A stretch of DNA of 64,000 nt, taken from Nemertoderma westbladi (taxonomy: Eukaryota > Xenacoelomorpha > Nemertodermatida > Nemertodermatidae). Below are positions 1 through 11,914 of this stretch, piece after piece; the first letter of the stretch is position 1, and each line of letters opens with the position of its first letter. The stretch is from assembly GCA_032718475.1 (NCBI GenBank), contig JAUCBJ010000065.1, forward strand, positions 1 through 64,000. Direction: 5' to 3'. The position numbers and the translations under genes are program-made. The notes under the pieces were generated by a model that did not search any database, had not been told where the DNA came from, and saw nothing but the letters and a program-made list of their open reading frames with translations.

Positions 1-310
1 TAAAACCATTAATAAATCGTTTTAACTACTTTAATATTTTCCTTTTGGTGCATTTTTGTAATTTTAATGGGACTAACTACAGTACTTACATAATCAATTT
101 TGCAATTGTAATTGTATAATAGGGTTGACTAAGTAACGTTTTCATTCAACTTAATAGAACATTCCGCACGTATGTGGTTAATTTTAATTATTTTTCAGAT
201 TTGCACCTACAGTAAAACCTTTAATATATACCGTCTTAATTACTTTAATCTTTCCTTTTTGTGCATTTTTGTAAATTTAGTTAGAATAACTACAGTACTT
301 ACTTAATTAC
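1..310. repeat. Diverged two-copy tandem repeat, period ~211 bp
   Basis: Bases 1-100 and 212-310 are recognisably the same sequence. Both start near taaaacc, share ttactttaat and gtgcatttttgtaa, and end in taactacagtacttac. The copies differ by substitutions and small indels, so the duplication is old. I see no coding potential here or on to base 512. Confidence 0.6.
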
Positions 311-1337
311 GAATTATCTCCTTCTTTTCAATGTTGTTAATTTCTCAGTGTGTATATTTTGCTGTTGGCGGGATATTTAAATATTTGCAGTACTGTTTAA
401 GTAAATTAAAGCCTGACGACGGTCTACCGTAAGGTGTCCGAAATATAGCCAAAAAACAATCTGTTTTTTCTATTTTTGTTTCCCATCCATTGTTCCGTTT
501 AAATACTTACGAATTTTTAATGATATTCATTGAAAACTCACGTGAACTTTCCCTTGCAAGTTCAAGATGTCATTTCAGAACATCAATATCTAATTATAAA
601 TTGTATACCGAAGCCAAACAAGTACGAGCGATTAAATGATACGCCCTGTAAAGTTATCACACAAATATTACAGATGTTGTCCTCCTAATGGCAATGTGTT
701 GATCGTGCGAACCCGGTCATAGTTTATTGGCGTTCTTATCCACAACGACTGGACTGGGTTAGCGACATGACAATCAATATTCCATATTCTTAAGTGATCC
801 ATAATGTGATTAGACCATGGCATAGTTATGAGCAAGAATGTGATAGTGGCACCTCGATGTCAAAACTGCTATCGCTATTCACTATCTTCGTCTGCTGCTC
901 AGGATCACTTGGGAATTAATGATTTATGAACATCTCAATAAATTCAGAGTTATATACATAATCATTATCTTACTATGCTAATTTATGTTTCCATGCAGAA
1001 AATCAACCAGAGAATGTTGCCATACTTAGTAAATGTATTTTAGAAATACAATAATGGTATAATGCTTTGCTTTGGTAGATGGGTTAGCTTCATGGGAAAT
1101 CCCTAAAATAAAATATCCAAGTGGTGAATTACCAAAATGTGTTTCCGAGCCGACTTTAACCTGTAGGCCTACAATATTGTAGATACAGTTGTAACTGTAC
1201 ATAAAGTAGTAACTATTATTGAGGATAGAGCAACCTGCAACTTTCAACATGAAACTTCTTGCGCCATCATACGCCCCAAACAGCCGATAGACTACAAACG
1301 ACACTGGTGCTCTTCTCTACTTTCGTTATAACGATCT

Positions 1338-1472
1338 ACATACTTGTGTGTAAAGTAGCACTTTACAGTGTGATGATCCGAGTGGCTTTGTTACACGAAC
1401 GAACGTTAGTGAGTGAGTGAAAATAAAGCCACGAGGATCAGAACACTGTAAAGTACTTTGCAACAAGTATGT
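1338..1472. repeat. Short-loop inverted repeat (copy 1)
   Basis: Arms 1338-1389 and 1425-1472 are imperfect reverse complements, about 50 bp each with a 35-bp loop. Both contain actttacagtgt and a gtggcttt end. It could be two abutting transposon termini or a small foldback element. The same structure is at 9321-9455. Confidence 0.6.
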
Positions 1473-1639
1473 ATGTAGTTTTATTCAAAAATTGTAACAT
1501 TACAAAATGATTGTATATATTTACAAGTGATAGAAACTGCACAAATTAAATTAGTTGCTGTATAAATAAATGTAAAAATTACATAAATTATGTTATAAAA
1601 AAGTTAGCTTATATTTATGGTGTCGTTTGGAGCCATGTT

Positions 1640-1762
1640 AATAGTATAGCTACTGGTTAATAATAATAGTATAGCTATTGGTTATTAATAATAGTATAGC
1701 TACTGGTTATTAATAATAGTATAGCTACTGGTTATTAATAATAGTATAGCTACTGGTTATTA
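1640..1762. repeat. 25-bp tandem repeat, ~5 copies (copy 1)
   Basis: Five head-to-tail copies of a 25-bp unit built on aatagtatagctactggtta, with one or two substitutions between copies. It is repeated intact in the second duplication copy at 9623-9745. Confidence 0.85.
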
Positions 1763-2360
1763 TTAGCTACCGGTAGGTAATACAGTATGCCTATCTGGCT
1801 GTCAGGCAATTAATAATAAATACCAATTATTGTTTATGTGGTAACCATGGCGATCTTAAGTTTCAGGTTCACTTGCATAGAACGGATGCACTGTAAAGTC
1901 GCTCGGTTGGATCATTACAACATAACAATATATCACTAACAGGCCAATACAATGCTGTAATGTCCTCTAAAGTTGTAAAGTCCTAAATAACTACTCGCTG
2001 TTAATACTAACGGCATTGAGTAATGTTAGATTTTTGAATAAATAATATTATTTTTTATATTAAGATTTAACAAAACGAATCCCTTTTACACTACATTTGG
2101 CATTCATCACACTGAATCCAATCACCCACCTTTTATTTATTGATTCATTCATTTCCGGCTTATGCCCCGGAGGCTATATTCTTGATTAAAAGATCATAAT
2201 AAAAGATCTATAATAGTGTACGAAAACAACTCTGATAAAAGTGTAAAAATATACCCATGAAGTGCACCACAAGACAAAGCTAAGCTAATATTACATTTAT
2301 CGCTAAGTTCGATCCCAGCTCCACCGCATCAAATCCAATAATATCGCATCCTTCTTGTAT

Positions 2361-3521
2361 TTAAGGATTCTCTTTATTTAAGATATTACAAATGTAAAAG
2401 TAATTAAAATCGTCTTTTATTAGTAGTTGTGTGGATAGGTCTTTCTTTAGAATGTGTCGTACGGAGTATTGATGAGTTGTAATCGAGGCCAGGCTTGGGA
2501 GACTCATTTCCCAGGCCCCAACTTTGTAGTCTTCAAATAAACTCATTCGCAATTATCCCGTTACTGCCTAGTGAGGGTGTGTGAAAAAAGGAAACGTAGT
2601 TTGCTATTATTCATCCAAATCTTCTTGGCGAATTGCTCGATGACATTTGCACTTGTAGCCGGCAAAGGTAGACCCAAGAATCTGCACAGTGGTTTGGCTG
2701 GGAATTTTAAGTTACCAACTAACTGTTAGGTTATCATCGACAGTGGCATAGTATAGTAACATTCATCTTTAACTTGTGCGCATCAAAAAATATTTGGCAG
2801 ATAGCAACCATTTTCCGTCTCACTTCTCATATTGGCCACCAATAGAACATCATCAGCATAACTGATGGCCACAAACGATTGCCCATGTATATGGATTACT
2901 AGATGCGATTTTTCTATTATAAGCAAACAGATCCGCCAGATATATGTTAAACAGTAAAGCTGACAGAACACCACACTTCAGCTGAAAAGGTTCCTTTTGA
3001 ATTGTGTTATTAATTTTAAGTACAGCTTGTGATTTCAGATAATAGGAGTATACGCTTTGCATAATCGAGGGGGCTAGGTTTCTAAATGCTAGCTTTTCAA
3101 ATAGTTTCGTGTAATTTACAGTATCGAAGGTGCTATTGAGGTCTAGGGACAAGAGATGTACTCTCGATCCCCCTTTGTTGAATCTCTTTATAAGTTGGCT
3201 GGCCAGCATATGTGGGGCTTCTGTATTAATTGTTGCCTTATAGCCCATCTGTAAGTCACTGGTTTGCACAGCTCGTATATCTTCAGCAATAATTAGTTTC
3301 TCCAAAACTTTAGCTAGGACTGAGATTACTGAAATGCCGCGGTAGCTGTCATTCCTGGATACATCCCTATCCTGTCCTTTGAGATGAGGTAAAAGTAAAG
3401 TTGTTGTGAATATGTTTGGAAAGTGGTGCGTAGATTTAAATTTTAAATCACAAAATTTTAATTGAGAAGGTATTTTTTTATGATTATTGGACCTACTGAT
3501 CAGTTTATAAGACAACTTCAA
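2361..3521 (-). pseudogene. CR1/Jockey-like non-LTR retrotransposon RT relic (copy 1)
   Basis: The minus strand encodes reverse-transcriptase pieces in several frames. From 3521 downwards there is a fingers region with SYRGISVISVLAKVLEKLI, then SLDLNSTFDTV (motif A), then LLFNIYLADLF. In another frame, near 2840-2860, is the catalytic YADD box (ISYADDVLLVA). A C-terminal piece follows at 2552-2361. Family membership follows from the RT motifs; the clade (CR1/Jockey rather than RTE) is inferred from wording around motifs 1-A. No endonuclease lies upstream in this copy. Frameshifts and stops show it is dead. Confidence 0.8.
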
Positions 3522-3617
3522 GTCTCCGGAATGAAGACGTGACTCGAATAAGCGACTCTGCGGTCTTTGCGGGATTACACGGAATAGACTTATCGGTCAT
3601 CGGAGATCTTCAAAATG

Positions 3618-3898
3618 TATAATCTCTAGTTCTAGTGGTCGTACGAAGTTCGTTTTAGGCTCATTCGAAAGCTCTTTTCTTAGAGAACAAAGTTACCATT
3701 TGATTTAAGACAAAATGGTTGTAAAGCAACAAAACATGAATTTGGGTAAAATATGCCTTGCAAATTTTGTTCAAGTTATGATTGCTCAGGCAGCTTTCAA
3801 GAGTTTGCCAAACCAAATGGTAACTTTGGTCTCTGAGAAAAGAGCTTTCGAATGAGCCCTAAACGAACCCCGTATGACCACTAAAACTGGAGATTATA
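3618..3898. mobile_element. 281-bp hairpin (MITE-like)
   Basis: Arms 3618-3702 and 3814-3898 are reverse complements at about 90% (8 differences in 84 positions) around a 111-bp loop. The outer ends read ataatctc / gagattat. There is no coding content. I could not identify a convincing target-site duplication, so the superfamily is open. Confidence 0.65.
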
Positions 3899-4556
3899 AT
3901 GAGATTATGGGAAAACGGTTTCCATATTTGGATTCAGCATGAAATTCTGCATCAGATAGGATATGTTCCAAAAATTCGACTTTTTCCCCCCCCTTAAAGT
4001 AAAATGAATCCGAACATTTTAATAAAATAACAGTAAGGGTACTACGTCAAAGTTTCTGGCGGCAACATAAACTTTTGTACACTAGGATGTTCAGTTTAGT
4101 TGTACTATGAGATGGCACGGGTATTCATGACCTACTAAAAAATAGCTGTTTACGTACGTTGTTTAAAAATTGCTAAACTTGACTATTGAAGTGAATCATT
4201 AAAAAAATGTTTTAGAAAACTTTTATTATAAAATCTTTCAAAATTAAATGAAATTATTTTAAAAACGTGTGCCTACTAAATTGTGTACCTAGAATGTAGC
4301 TTTCATGGTCGTATATTTAGTACTGTAGGGCATGGCATGGGGGTATTGTTATGTTGTTGTGCACTTCAGTTTTAGATTTAGAACCAGATCGAAAAATAAA
4401 TATGAAGTTAAAGTAGATAATATATATATAAGATTATTGTTCTACAGTAGATTATAGTTATAAATTAAAATAAAGTTCGCGTTATGTTTCAGTTTATAAC
4501 GTTCCTCCCAAACCTGCTGTGCGGACGGATATTACGGAACATTGAGTTGAAGTAAT

Positions 4557-6376
4557 GGAATAGGGGGGAGTGTTAATGAATAGGGGGGAGTGTTAATGAA
4601 TAGGTGGGAGTGTTAATTAATAGGGGGGAGTGTTAATGAATAGGGGCGGGTGTTAATGAATAGGGGCGGGTGTTAATGAATAGGGGGAGTGTTAATGAAT
4701 ACGGGGGAGTGTTAATGAATAGGGGGGAGTATTAATGAATAGGGGGGAGGGTGTTAATGAATAGGGGGGAGTGTTAATGAATAGGGGGGTGTGTTAATGA
4801 ATAGGGGGCAGTGTTAATGAATAGGAGGGAGTGTTAATGAATAGGGGCGGGTGTTAATGAATAGGGGGGAGTATTAATGAATAGGGGGGAGGGTGTTAAT
4901 GAATAGGGGGGAGTGTTAATGAATAGGGGGGTGTGTTAATGAATAGGGGGCAGTGTTAATGAATAGGGGGAGTGTTAATGAATATGGGGGAGTGTTAATG
5001 AATATGGGGGAGTGTTAATGAATAGGGGGAGTGTTAATGAATAGGGGGGAGTGTTAATGAATAGGGGGGGTGTTAATGAATAGGGGGGAGTGTTAATGAA
5101 TAGGGGGGAGTGTTAATGAATAGGGGGGTGTTAATGAATAGGGGGGAGTATTAATGAATAGGGGGGAGGGTGTTAATGAATAGGGGGGAGTGTTAATGAA
5201 TAGGGGGGGTGTTAATAAATAGGGGGGTGTGTTAATGAATAGGGGGCAGTGTTAATGAATAGGGGGAGTGTTAATGAATATGGGGGAGTGTTAATGAATA
5301 TGGGGGAGTGTTAATGAATAGGGGGAGTGTTAATGAATAGGGGGAGTGTTAATGAATAGGGGGGAGTGTTAATGAATAGGGGGCAGTGTTAATGAATAGG
5401 GGGAGTGTTAATGAATATGGGGGAGTGTTAATGAATAGGGGGGGTGTTAATGAATAGGGGGGGTGTTAATGAATAGGGGGGAGTGTTAATGAATAGGGGG
5501 GAGTGTTAATGAATAGGGGCGGGTGTTAATGAATAGGGGGGAGTGTTAATGAATAGGGGCGGGTGTTAATGAATAGGGGGGAGTATTAATGAATAGGGGG
5601 GAGGGTGTTAATGAATAGGGGGGGGTGTTAATGAATAGGGGGGGTGTTAATAAATAGGGGGGTGTGTTAATGAATAGGGGGCAGTGTTAATGAATAGGGG
5701 GAGTGTTAATGAATATGGGGGAGTGTTAATGAATAGGGGGGAGTGTTAATGAATAGGGGGAGTGTTAATGAATAGGGGGGAGTGTTAATGAATAGGGGGG
5801 AGTGTTAATGAATAGGGGCGGGTGTTAATGAATAGGGGGGAGTATTAATGAATAGGGGGGAGGGTGTTAATGAATAGGGGGGAGTGTTAATGAATAGGGG
5901 GGGTGTTAATAAATATGGGGGTGTGTTAATGAATAGGGGGGACTGTTAATGAATAGGGGGGAGTGTTAATGAATAGCGGGGGGTGTTAATGAATAGGGGG
6001 AGTGTTAATGAATAGGGGGGAGTGTTAATGAATAGGGGGTGTTAATGAATAGGGGGGTGTGCTAATGAATAGGGGGCAGTGTTAATGAATAGGGGGAGTG
6101 TTAATGAATATGGGGGAGTGTTAATGAATAGGGGGGGTGTTAATGAATAGGGGGGGTGTTAATGAATAGGGGGGAGTGTTAATGAATAGGGGGAATATTA
6201 ATGAATAGGGGGAGTGTTAATGAATAGGGGGGAGTGTTAATGAATAGGGGTAATGTTAATGAATAGGGGGAGTGTTAATGAATATGGGGGAGTGTTAATG
6301 AATAGGGGGAGTGTTAATGAATAGGGGGAGTGTTAATGAATAGGGGGGAGTGTTAATGAATAGGGGGGAGTGTTAA
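4557..6376. repeat. G-rich ~20-bp minisatellite, ~90 copies
   Basis: Head-to-tail copies of tgttaatgaatagggggg plus a short variable end (ag, tg, cag, cgg, aggg). Variants recur in blocks: the gagtatt...gggaggg pair appears near 4729, 4870, 5146, 5580 and 5841, suggesting block-wise amplification. All G runs are on the plus strand. There is no gene in it. Confidence 0.97.
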
Positions 6377-8495
6377 GTCACTTCTGAGTTCTGCCATCCG
6401 ATGTGGTAAAGTTTGATTGAACTGTGTTTCGTTTTTGAAATAGTTGGGAAAGTTAGGATGTGGGATATCTATTGTATAAGTGGATGTCGTACATAAATAT
6501 AATTCATATAAATAAATTGAGTGGTAAAATTTCTATACTGTTTGTAGTAGCAGAGTTATGATTGTAGGTGAATGGCGAAAGAGTATATTTATTTTTTGTG
6601 CGAATTGGTTTTAAGGCTGTGGGTGGATGGGGGAGGGACAATTCCGTCCGTGAGGACCAGCCTGTACACAATCTTGTGATTTGGGGCAGCCTCATGAAGA
6701 AAATAAGCATGGCGGATAGATAACCCATGACTGACGCCTGAAATGAGGTTAATGAAGAGACAAATTTACACCGTAGTATTGTGGTACCAGTACAGAATAA
6801 AAATTGAGTAAAAGGCATTTGGCCCAAATATTATCTTAACCCACAACCCATTGTGAAATGAATTTAAGGGTATTCTTCTCTACTAGTTAGGCCTATATAT
6901 TTTTTACGTAATGTAATATATTTAGCTATTTCTCCTTTAAATATTAATTTACGGATAATATTATTATCCTAATTTGTTTGATTATTTGCATTATGTACAG
7001 TCAATTGAATTATTATAATATTGTATTTATTAAATATCTAAAAAAATAAAAAAAATTAAGGGGAATGATAAAATAATATAATGGGCATAATAAAATAGTA
7101 GGAGATAATTTATATTTAATTCGATTCTGCGGTTGTCAGGCAGCTACTGGGGTCCAGTGGGCAGCCTGTCACCAGGATAACGTGGAAGAACATAGTTTTA
7201 TCTTTTAATCTTCAAAAGTGCTAGATTACCACACTTGAAGTAGATTGTTATTTTCCTCTTAAGATATAGTGTGGAATTTCACGGCGAAACAAATTGACAA
7301 ATACCAAATTATTCTAAATGTAAACTTTTCGAAAATATATTTAAAATACTGTAATTATTGCTAAATGTATTTATATTTATGCCAGATCTATGGTTTAATA
7401 CGGACCATGGTAATGAATGCGTTGGCTAAAGTTATTTTTCATAAGTTAAGAAAGAAGGATTGCCCCCAATGATAACATATTCCCATGAACTAAATATTTA
7501 ACCCGATGAATCGATAGTACAAATACAGGTGGCCTCGGGTTATGTGAGGAGACTTGGAACTAAGATCACTTGAAACCGCCCTCGACATCCTTAATCAATA
7601 TACCGTAAGAATGTGTTGTACTTGCCAATTCATGCTAAACTCAATACACTGTGACAGAATAGTTTAATTTCGGTCAACTAAAATAAGTCATAAAAAGTGC
7701 TTCTTTCCAATACTTTTTTCTTATCGAAGAATATTTACTTATGTTGATTGTCGATGTTGTTTATTTCAATTGGTGTTATATAATTTTTGGTGACATTTTC
7801 ATCAATTTTGGTATAGACCCAATCCACTATTACCTGCATAATCATCTGCTGAGGAAATGACAAAAAGTGCTTCTTCTGTAATGTTACTGAAACCTCTCTA
7901 TAACAACTCCTGGAGCAGATACACCACTAGTTGCAGCTTGCAACGTAATGCAATACACCATATACCACACACACACATACACACACATACACACACATAT
8001 ACAGGCCTACACCATATAAAAAATTAAAATTAATTAATTTAAATATATGAACATAATAATTCAAAATTACCGAAATTACAGGAATTATCAGATGATGCCA
8101 TCTATACTGATAAAGTATCTATTTTGTTAACTACATTGTCTGCCGACCATATGCGACCAATTTTGTTCCTATGTGAGATAATGGTGAGATGGTGCTGCTG
8201 CATTGGTCAATGAAAGATGTATGATATGAAACTGTTATTAAATTGAAAATATGTGGAGACTGAAGGTGATACTTATATAGGATTTTATTGAAATTAAACA
8301 TTAAAATAAATTCCCGTTATATTCATGTTGTTGATTGAACACAAGATAAATTGTCTGAAACTTGGAGGCAAACTTGGCCAGTTTGCATATAAATCGTCGC
8401 GAGCGATATTAAGTTCCTACTTAGTTGTGTTCTTTCTGAGCTATCTCCTTACCGAATATACAACGCCTAAACTTCAGGTTCGAAAATATATCAAT
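6377..8495. other. Non-coding stretch with a CA-type microsatellite
   Basis: I see no supportable gene here. An imperfect (CA)n tract with cat interruptions occupies about 7966-8000. A minus-strand frame at 6504-6827 is open but has no recognisable motif. The right edge abuts the second copy of the segmental duplication. Confidence 0.6.
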
Positions 8496-9320
8496 ATTTT
8501 TAATGATATTCATTGAAAACTCACGTGAACTTTCCCTTGCAAGTTCAAGATGTCATTTCAGAACATCAATATCTAATTATAAATTGTATACCGAAGCCAA
8601 ACAAGTACGAGCGATTAAATGATACGCCCTGTAAAGTTATCACACAAATATTACAGATGTTGTCCTCCTAATGGCAATGTGTTGATCGTGCGAACCCGGT
8701 CATAGTTTATTGGCGTTCTTATCCACAACGACTGGACTGGGTTAGCGACATGACAATCAATATTCCATATTCTTAAGTGATCCATAATGTGATTAGACCA
8801 TGGCATAGTTATGAGCAAGAATGTGATAGTGGCACCTCGATGTCAAAACTGCTATCGCTATTCACTATCTTCGTCTGCTGCTCAGGATCACTTGGGAATT
8901 AATGATTTATGAACATCTCAATAAATTCAGAGTTATATACATAATCATTATCTTACTATGCTAATTTATGTTTCCATGCAGAAAATCAACCAGAGAATGT
9001 TGCCATACTTAGTAAATGTATTTTAGAAATACAATAATGGTATAATGCTTTGCTTTGGTAGATGGGTTAGCTTCATGGGAAATCCCTAAAATAAAATATC
9101 CAAGTGGTGAATTACCAAAATGTGTTTCCGAGCCGACTTTAACCTGTAGGCCTACAATATTGTAGATACAGTTGTAACTGTACATAAAGTAGTAACTATT
9201 ATTGAGGATAGAGCAACCTGCAACTTTCAACATGAAACTTCTTGCGCCATCATACGCCCCAAACAGCCGATAGACTACAAACGACACTGGTGCTCTTCTC
9301 TACTTTCGTTATAACGATCT

Positions 9321-9455
9321 ACATACTTGTGTGTAAAGTAGCACTTTACAGTGTGATGATCCGAGTGGCTTTGTTACACGAACGAACGTTAGTGAGTGAG
9401 TGAAAATAAAGCCACGAGGATCAGAACACTGTAAAGTACTTTGCAACAAGTATGT
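9321..9455. repeat. Short-loop inverted repeat (copy 2)
   Basis: Arms 9321-9372 and 9408-9455; copy of the 1338-1472 structure inside the segmental duplication. Confidence 0.6.
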
Positions 9456-9622
9456 ATGTAGTTTTATTCAAAAATTGTAACATTACAAAATGATTGTATA
9501 TATTTACAAGTGATAGAAACTGCACAAATTAAATTAGTTGCTGTATAAATAAATGTAAAAATTACATAAATTATGTTATAAAAAAGTTAGCTTATATTTA
9601 TGGTGTCGTTTGGAGCCATGTT

Positions 9623-9745
9623 AATAGTATAGCTACTGGTTAATAATAATAGTATAGCTATTGGTTATTAATAATAGTATAGCTACTGGTTATTAATAAT
9701 AGTATAGCTACTGGTTATTAATAATAGTATAGCTACTGGTTATTA
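9623..9745. repeat. 25-bp tandem repeat, ~5 copies (copy 2)
   Basis: Same array as 1640-1762, carried by the second copy of the segmental duplication. Confidence 0.85.
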
Positions 9746-10343
9746 TTAGCTACCGGTAGGTAATACAGTATGCCTATCTGGCTGTCAGGCAATTAATAAG
9801 AAATACCAATTATTGTTTATGTGGTAACCATGGCGATCTTAAGTTTCAGGTTCACTTGCATAGAACGGATGCACTGTAAAGTCGCTCGGTTGGATCATTA
9901 CAACATAACAATATATCACTAACAGGCCAATACAATGCTGTAATGTCCTCTAAAGTTGTAAAGTCCTAAATAACTACTCGCTGTTAATACTAACGGCATT
10001 GAGTAATGTTAGATTTTTGAATAAATAATATTATTTTTTATATTAAGATTTAACAAAACGAATCCCTTTTACACTACATTTGGCATTCATCACACTGAAT
10101 CCAATCACCCACCTTTTATTTATTGATTCATTCATTTCCGGCTTATGCCCCGGAGGCTATATTCTTGATTAAAAGATCATAATAAAAGATCTATAATAGT
10201 GTACGAAAACAACTCTGATAAAAGTGTAAAAATATACCCATGAAGTGCACCACAAGACAAAGCTAAGCTAATATTACATTTATCGCTAAGTTCGATCCCA
10301 GCTCCACCGCATCAAATCCAATAATATCGCATCCTTCTTGTAT

Positions 10344-11902
10344 TTAAGGATTCTCTTTATTTAAGATATTACAAATGTAAAAGTAATTAAAATCGTCTTT
10401 TATTAGTAGTTGTGTGGATAGGTCTTTCTTTAGAATGTGTCGTACGGAGTATTGATGAGTTGTAATCGAGGCCAGGCTTGGGAGACTCATTTCCCAGGCC
10501 CCAACTTTGTAGTCTTCAAATAAACTCATTCGCAATTATCCCGTTACTGCCTAGTGAGGGTGTGTGAAAAAAGGAAACGTAGTTTGCTATTATTCATCCA
10601 AATCTTCTTGGCGAATTGCTCGATGACATTTGCACTTGTAGCCGGCAAAGGTAGACCCAAGAATCTGCACAGTGGTTTGGCTGGGAATTTTAAGTTACCA
10701 ACTAACTGTTAGGTTATCATCGACAGTGGCATAGTATAGTAACATTCATCTTTAACTTGTGCGCATCAAAAAATATTTGGCAGATAGCAACCATTTTCCG
10801 TCTCACTTCTCATATTGGCCACCAATAGAACATCATCAGCATAACTGATGGCCACAAACGATTGCCCATGTATATGGATTACTAGATGCGATTTTTCTAT
10901 TATAAGCAAACAGATCCGCCAGATATATGTTAAACAGTAAAGCTGACAGAACACCACACTTCAGCTGAAAAGGTTCCTTTTGAATTGTGTTATTAATTTT
11001 AAGTACAGCTTGTGATTTCAGATAATAGGAGTATACGCTTTGCATAATCGAGGGGGCTAGGTTTCTAAATGCTAGCTTTTCAAATAGTTTCGTGTAATTT
11101 ACAGTATCGAAGGTGCTATTGAGGTCTAGGGACAAGAGATGTACTCTCGATCCCCCTTTGTTGAATCTCTTTATAAGTTGGCTGGCCAGCATATGTGGGG
11201 CTTCTGTATTAATTGTTGCCTTATAGCCCATCTGTAAGTCACTGGTTTGCACAGCTCGTATATCTTCAGCAATAATTAGTTTCTCCAAAACTTTAGCTAG
11301 GACTGAGATTACTGAAATGCCGCGGTAGCTGTCATTCCTGGATACATCCCTATCCTGTCCTTTGAGATGAGGTAAAAGTAAAGTTGTTGTGAATATGTTT
11401 GGAAAGTGGTGCGTAGATTTAATTTTGTTGTATATAAAAGTTAAGAAGACACAAAGGGGTTCAGAGATCCCAAGGATAAGATGTTATGCAAGGAGTCCAT
11501 GACCTTCAGCGAATTTAGCGACTTATTTGCAGTTCTTATGTCACTACAGGTTATAAATTTTATTTCTTGTCTATCTTGGTTTTGCAAGTTTGTCAAACTA
11601 GATGGTTTCGGTAGTTCTGAGCCAATGGTTTTGTCATCTAAAAAACTGTCTTTGTAGTGTTGGCGGAGTTGCGGAGTTGATTTGCATAGGTATCTGGGGT
11701 CGTTAATTCTTCTTTCTTTAATTGACGCCAAACTTTTGGTTGATTAGATCAGAAGTTTGGAGCTAGTTGTTTTGGATTTTTCCAAAAAGCTTTCCTCTAA
11801 GACAGTGCTTTATTCCTTACATATTTTAGGTGTACAATTTTCCGATTCGTTTGCCTTGAATGTAAAATGTGAAAAATTGGGGTATGGTCTGATGGGTTCA
11901 AA
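10344..11902 (-). pseudogene. CR1/Jockey-like element: endonuclease end, linker and RT (copy 2)
   Basis: Read on the minus strand from 11902: the end of an apurinic-type endonuclease domain with the hallmark SDH triplet (NPSDHTPIFHIL), the endonuclease-RT linker at 11731-11441 (containing DIRTANKSLNSLK), the RT palm at 11288-10836 with SLDLNSTFDTV, and the YADD box near 10820-10845. The frame is broken by stops and shifts. The upstream endonuclease half is at 13645-14570, displaced by a younger RTE insertion. The two halves are one element, which is clear once the insertion and its 12-bp target duplication are recognised. Confidence 0.78.
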
Positions 11903-11914
11903 TTACTGAAAGTA
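11903..11914. repeat. Target-site duplication (3' flank of RTE insertion)
   Basis: ttactgaaagta occurs here and at 13633-13644, immediately outside the two ends of the RTE fragment. The 12-bp exact direct repeat marks target-primed insertion. Confidence 0.85.

Larger units (their letters stand above)
513..3439. repeat. Segmental duplication, copy 1 (~2.93 kb)
   Basis: This segment matches 8496-11422 at a constant offset of 7983. The only difference I noticed is near 1816, where aataataaat corresponds to aataagaaat near 9799. The left break is at 513/8496 and the right break at 3439/11422, inside a retrotransposon relic. It carries the relic's reverse-transcriptase part, a 25-bp minisatellite and a short inverted repeat. 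A 92-codon minus-strand frame at 1026-1304 is open in both copies, but I do not recognise it and would not call it a gene. Confidence 0.9.
8496..11422. repeat. Segmental duplication, copy 2 (~2.93 kb)
   Basis: Nearly identical partner of 513-3439, same orientation, 7983 bp downstream. Unlike copy 1, its right edge continues into more of the same retrotransposon (linker and endonuclease region), so this copy sits in the more complete context. Such similarity implies a very recent duplication, gene conversion or an assembly artefact. Confidence 0.9.

Noticed and set aside
1026-1304. 92-codon minus-strand ORF (also 9009-9287)
   Set aside because: Preserved in both copies only because the duplication is recent; no motif or splice context supports a gene.
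4557-6376. Classical G-quadruplex array
   Set aside because: G runs are separated by ~14-15 bases, longer than usual quadruplex loops; kept only as a strand-asymmetry finding.
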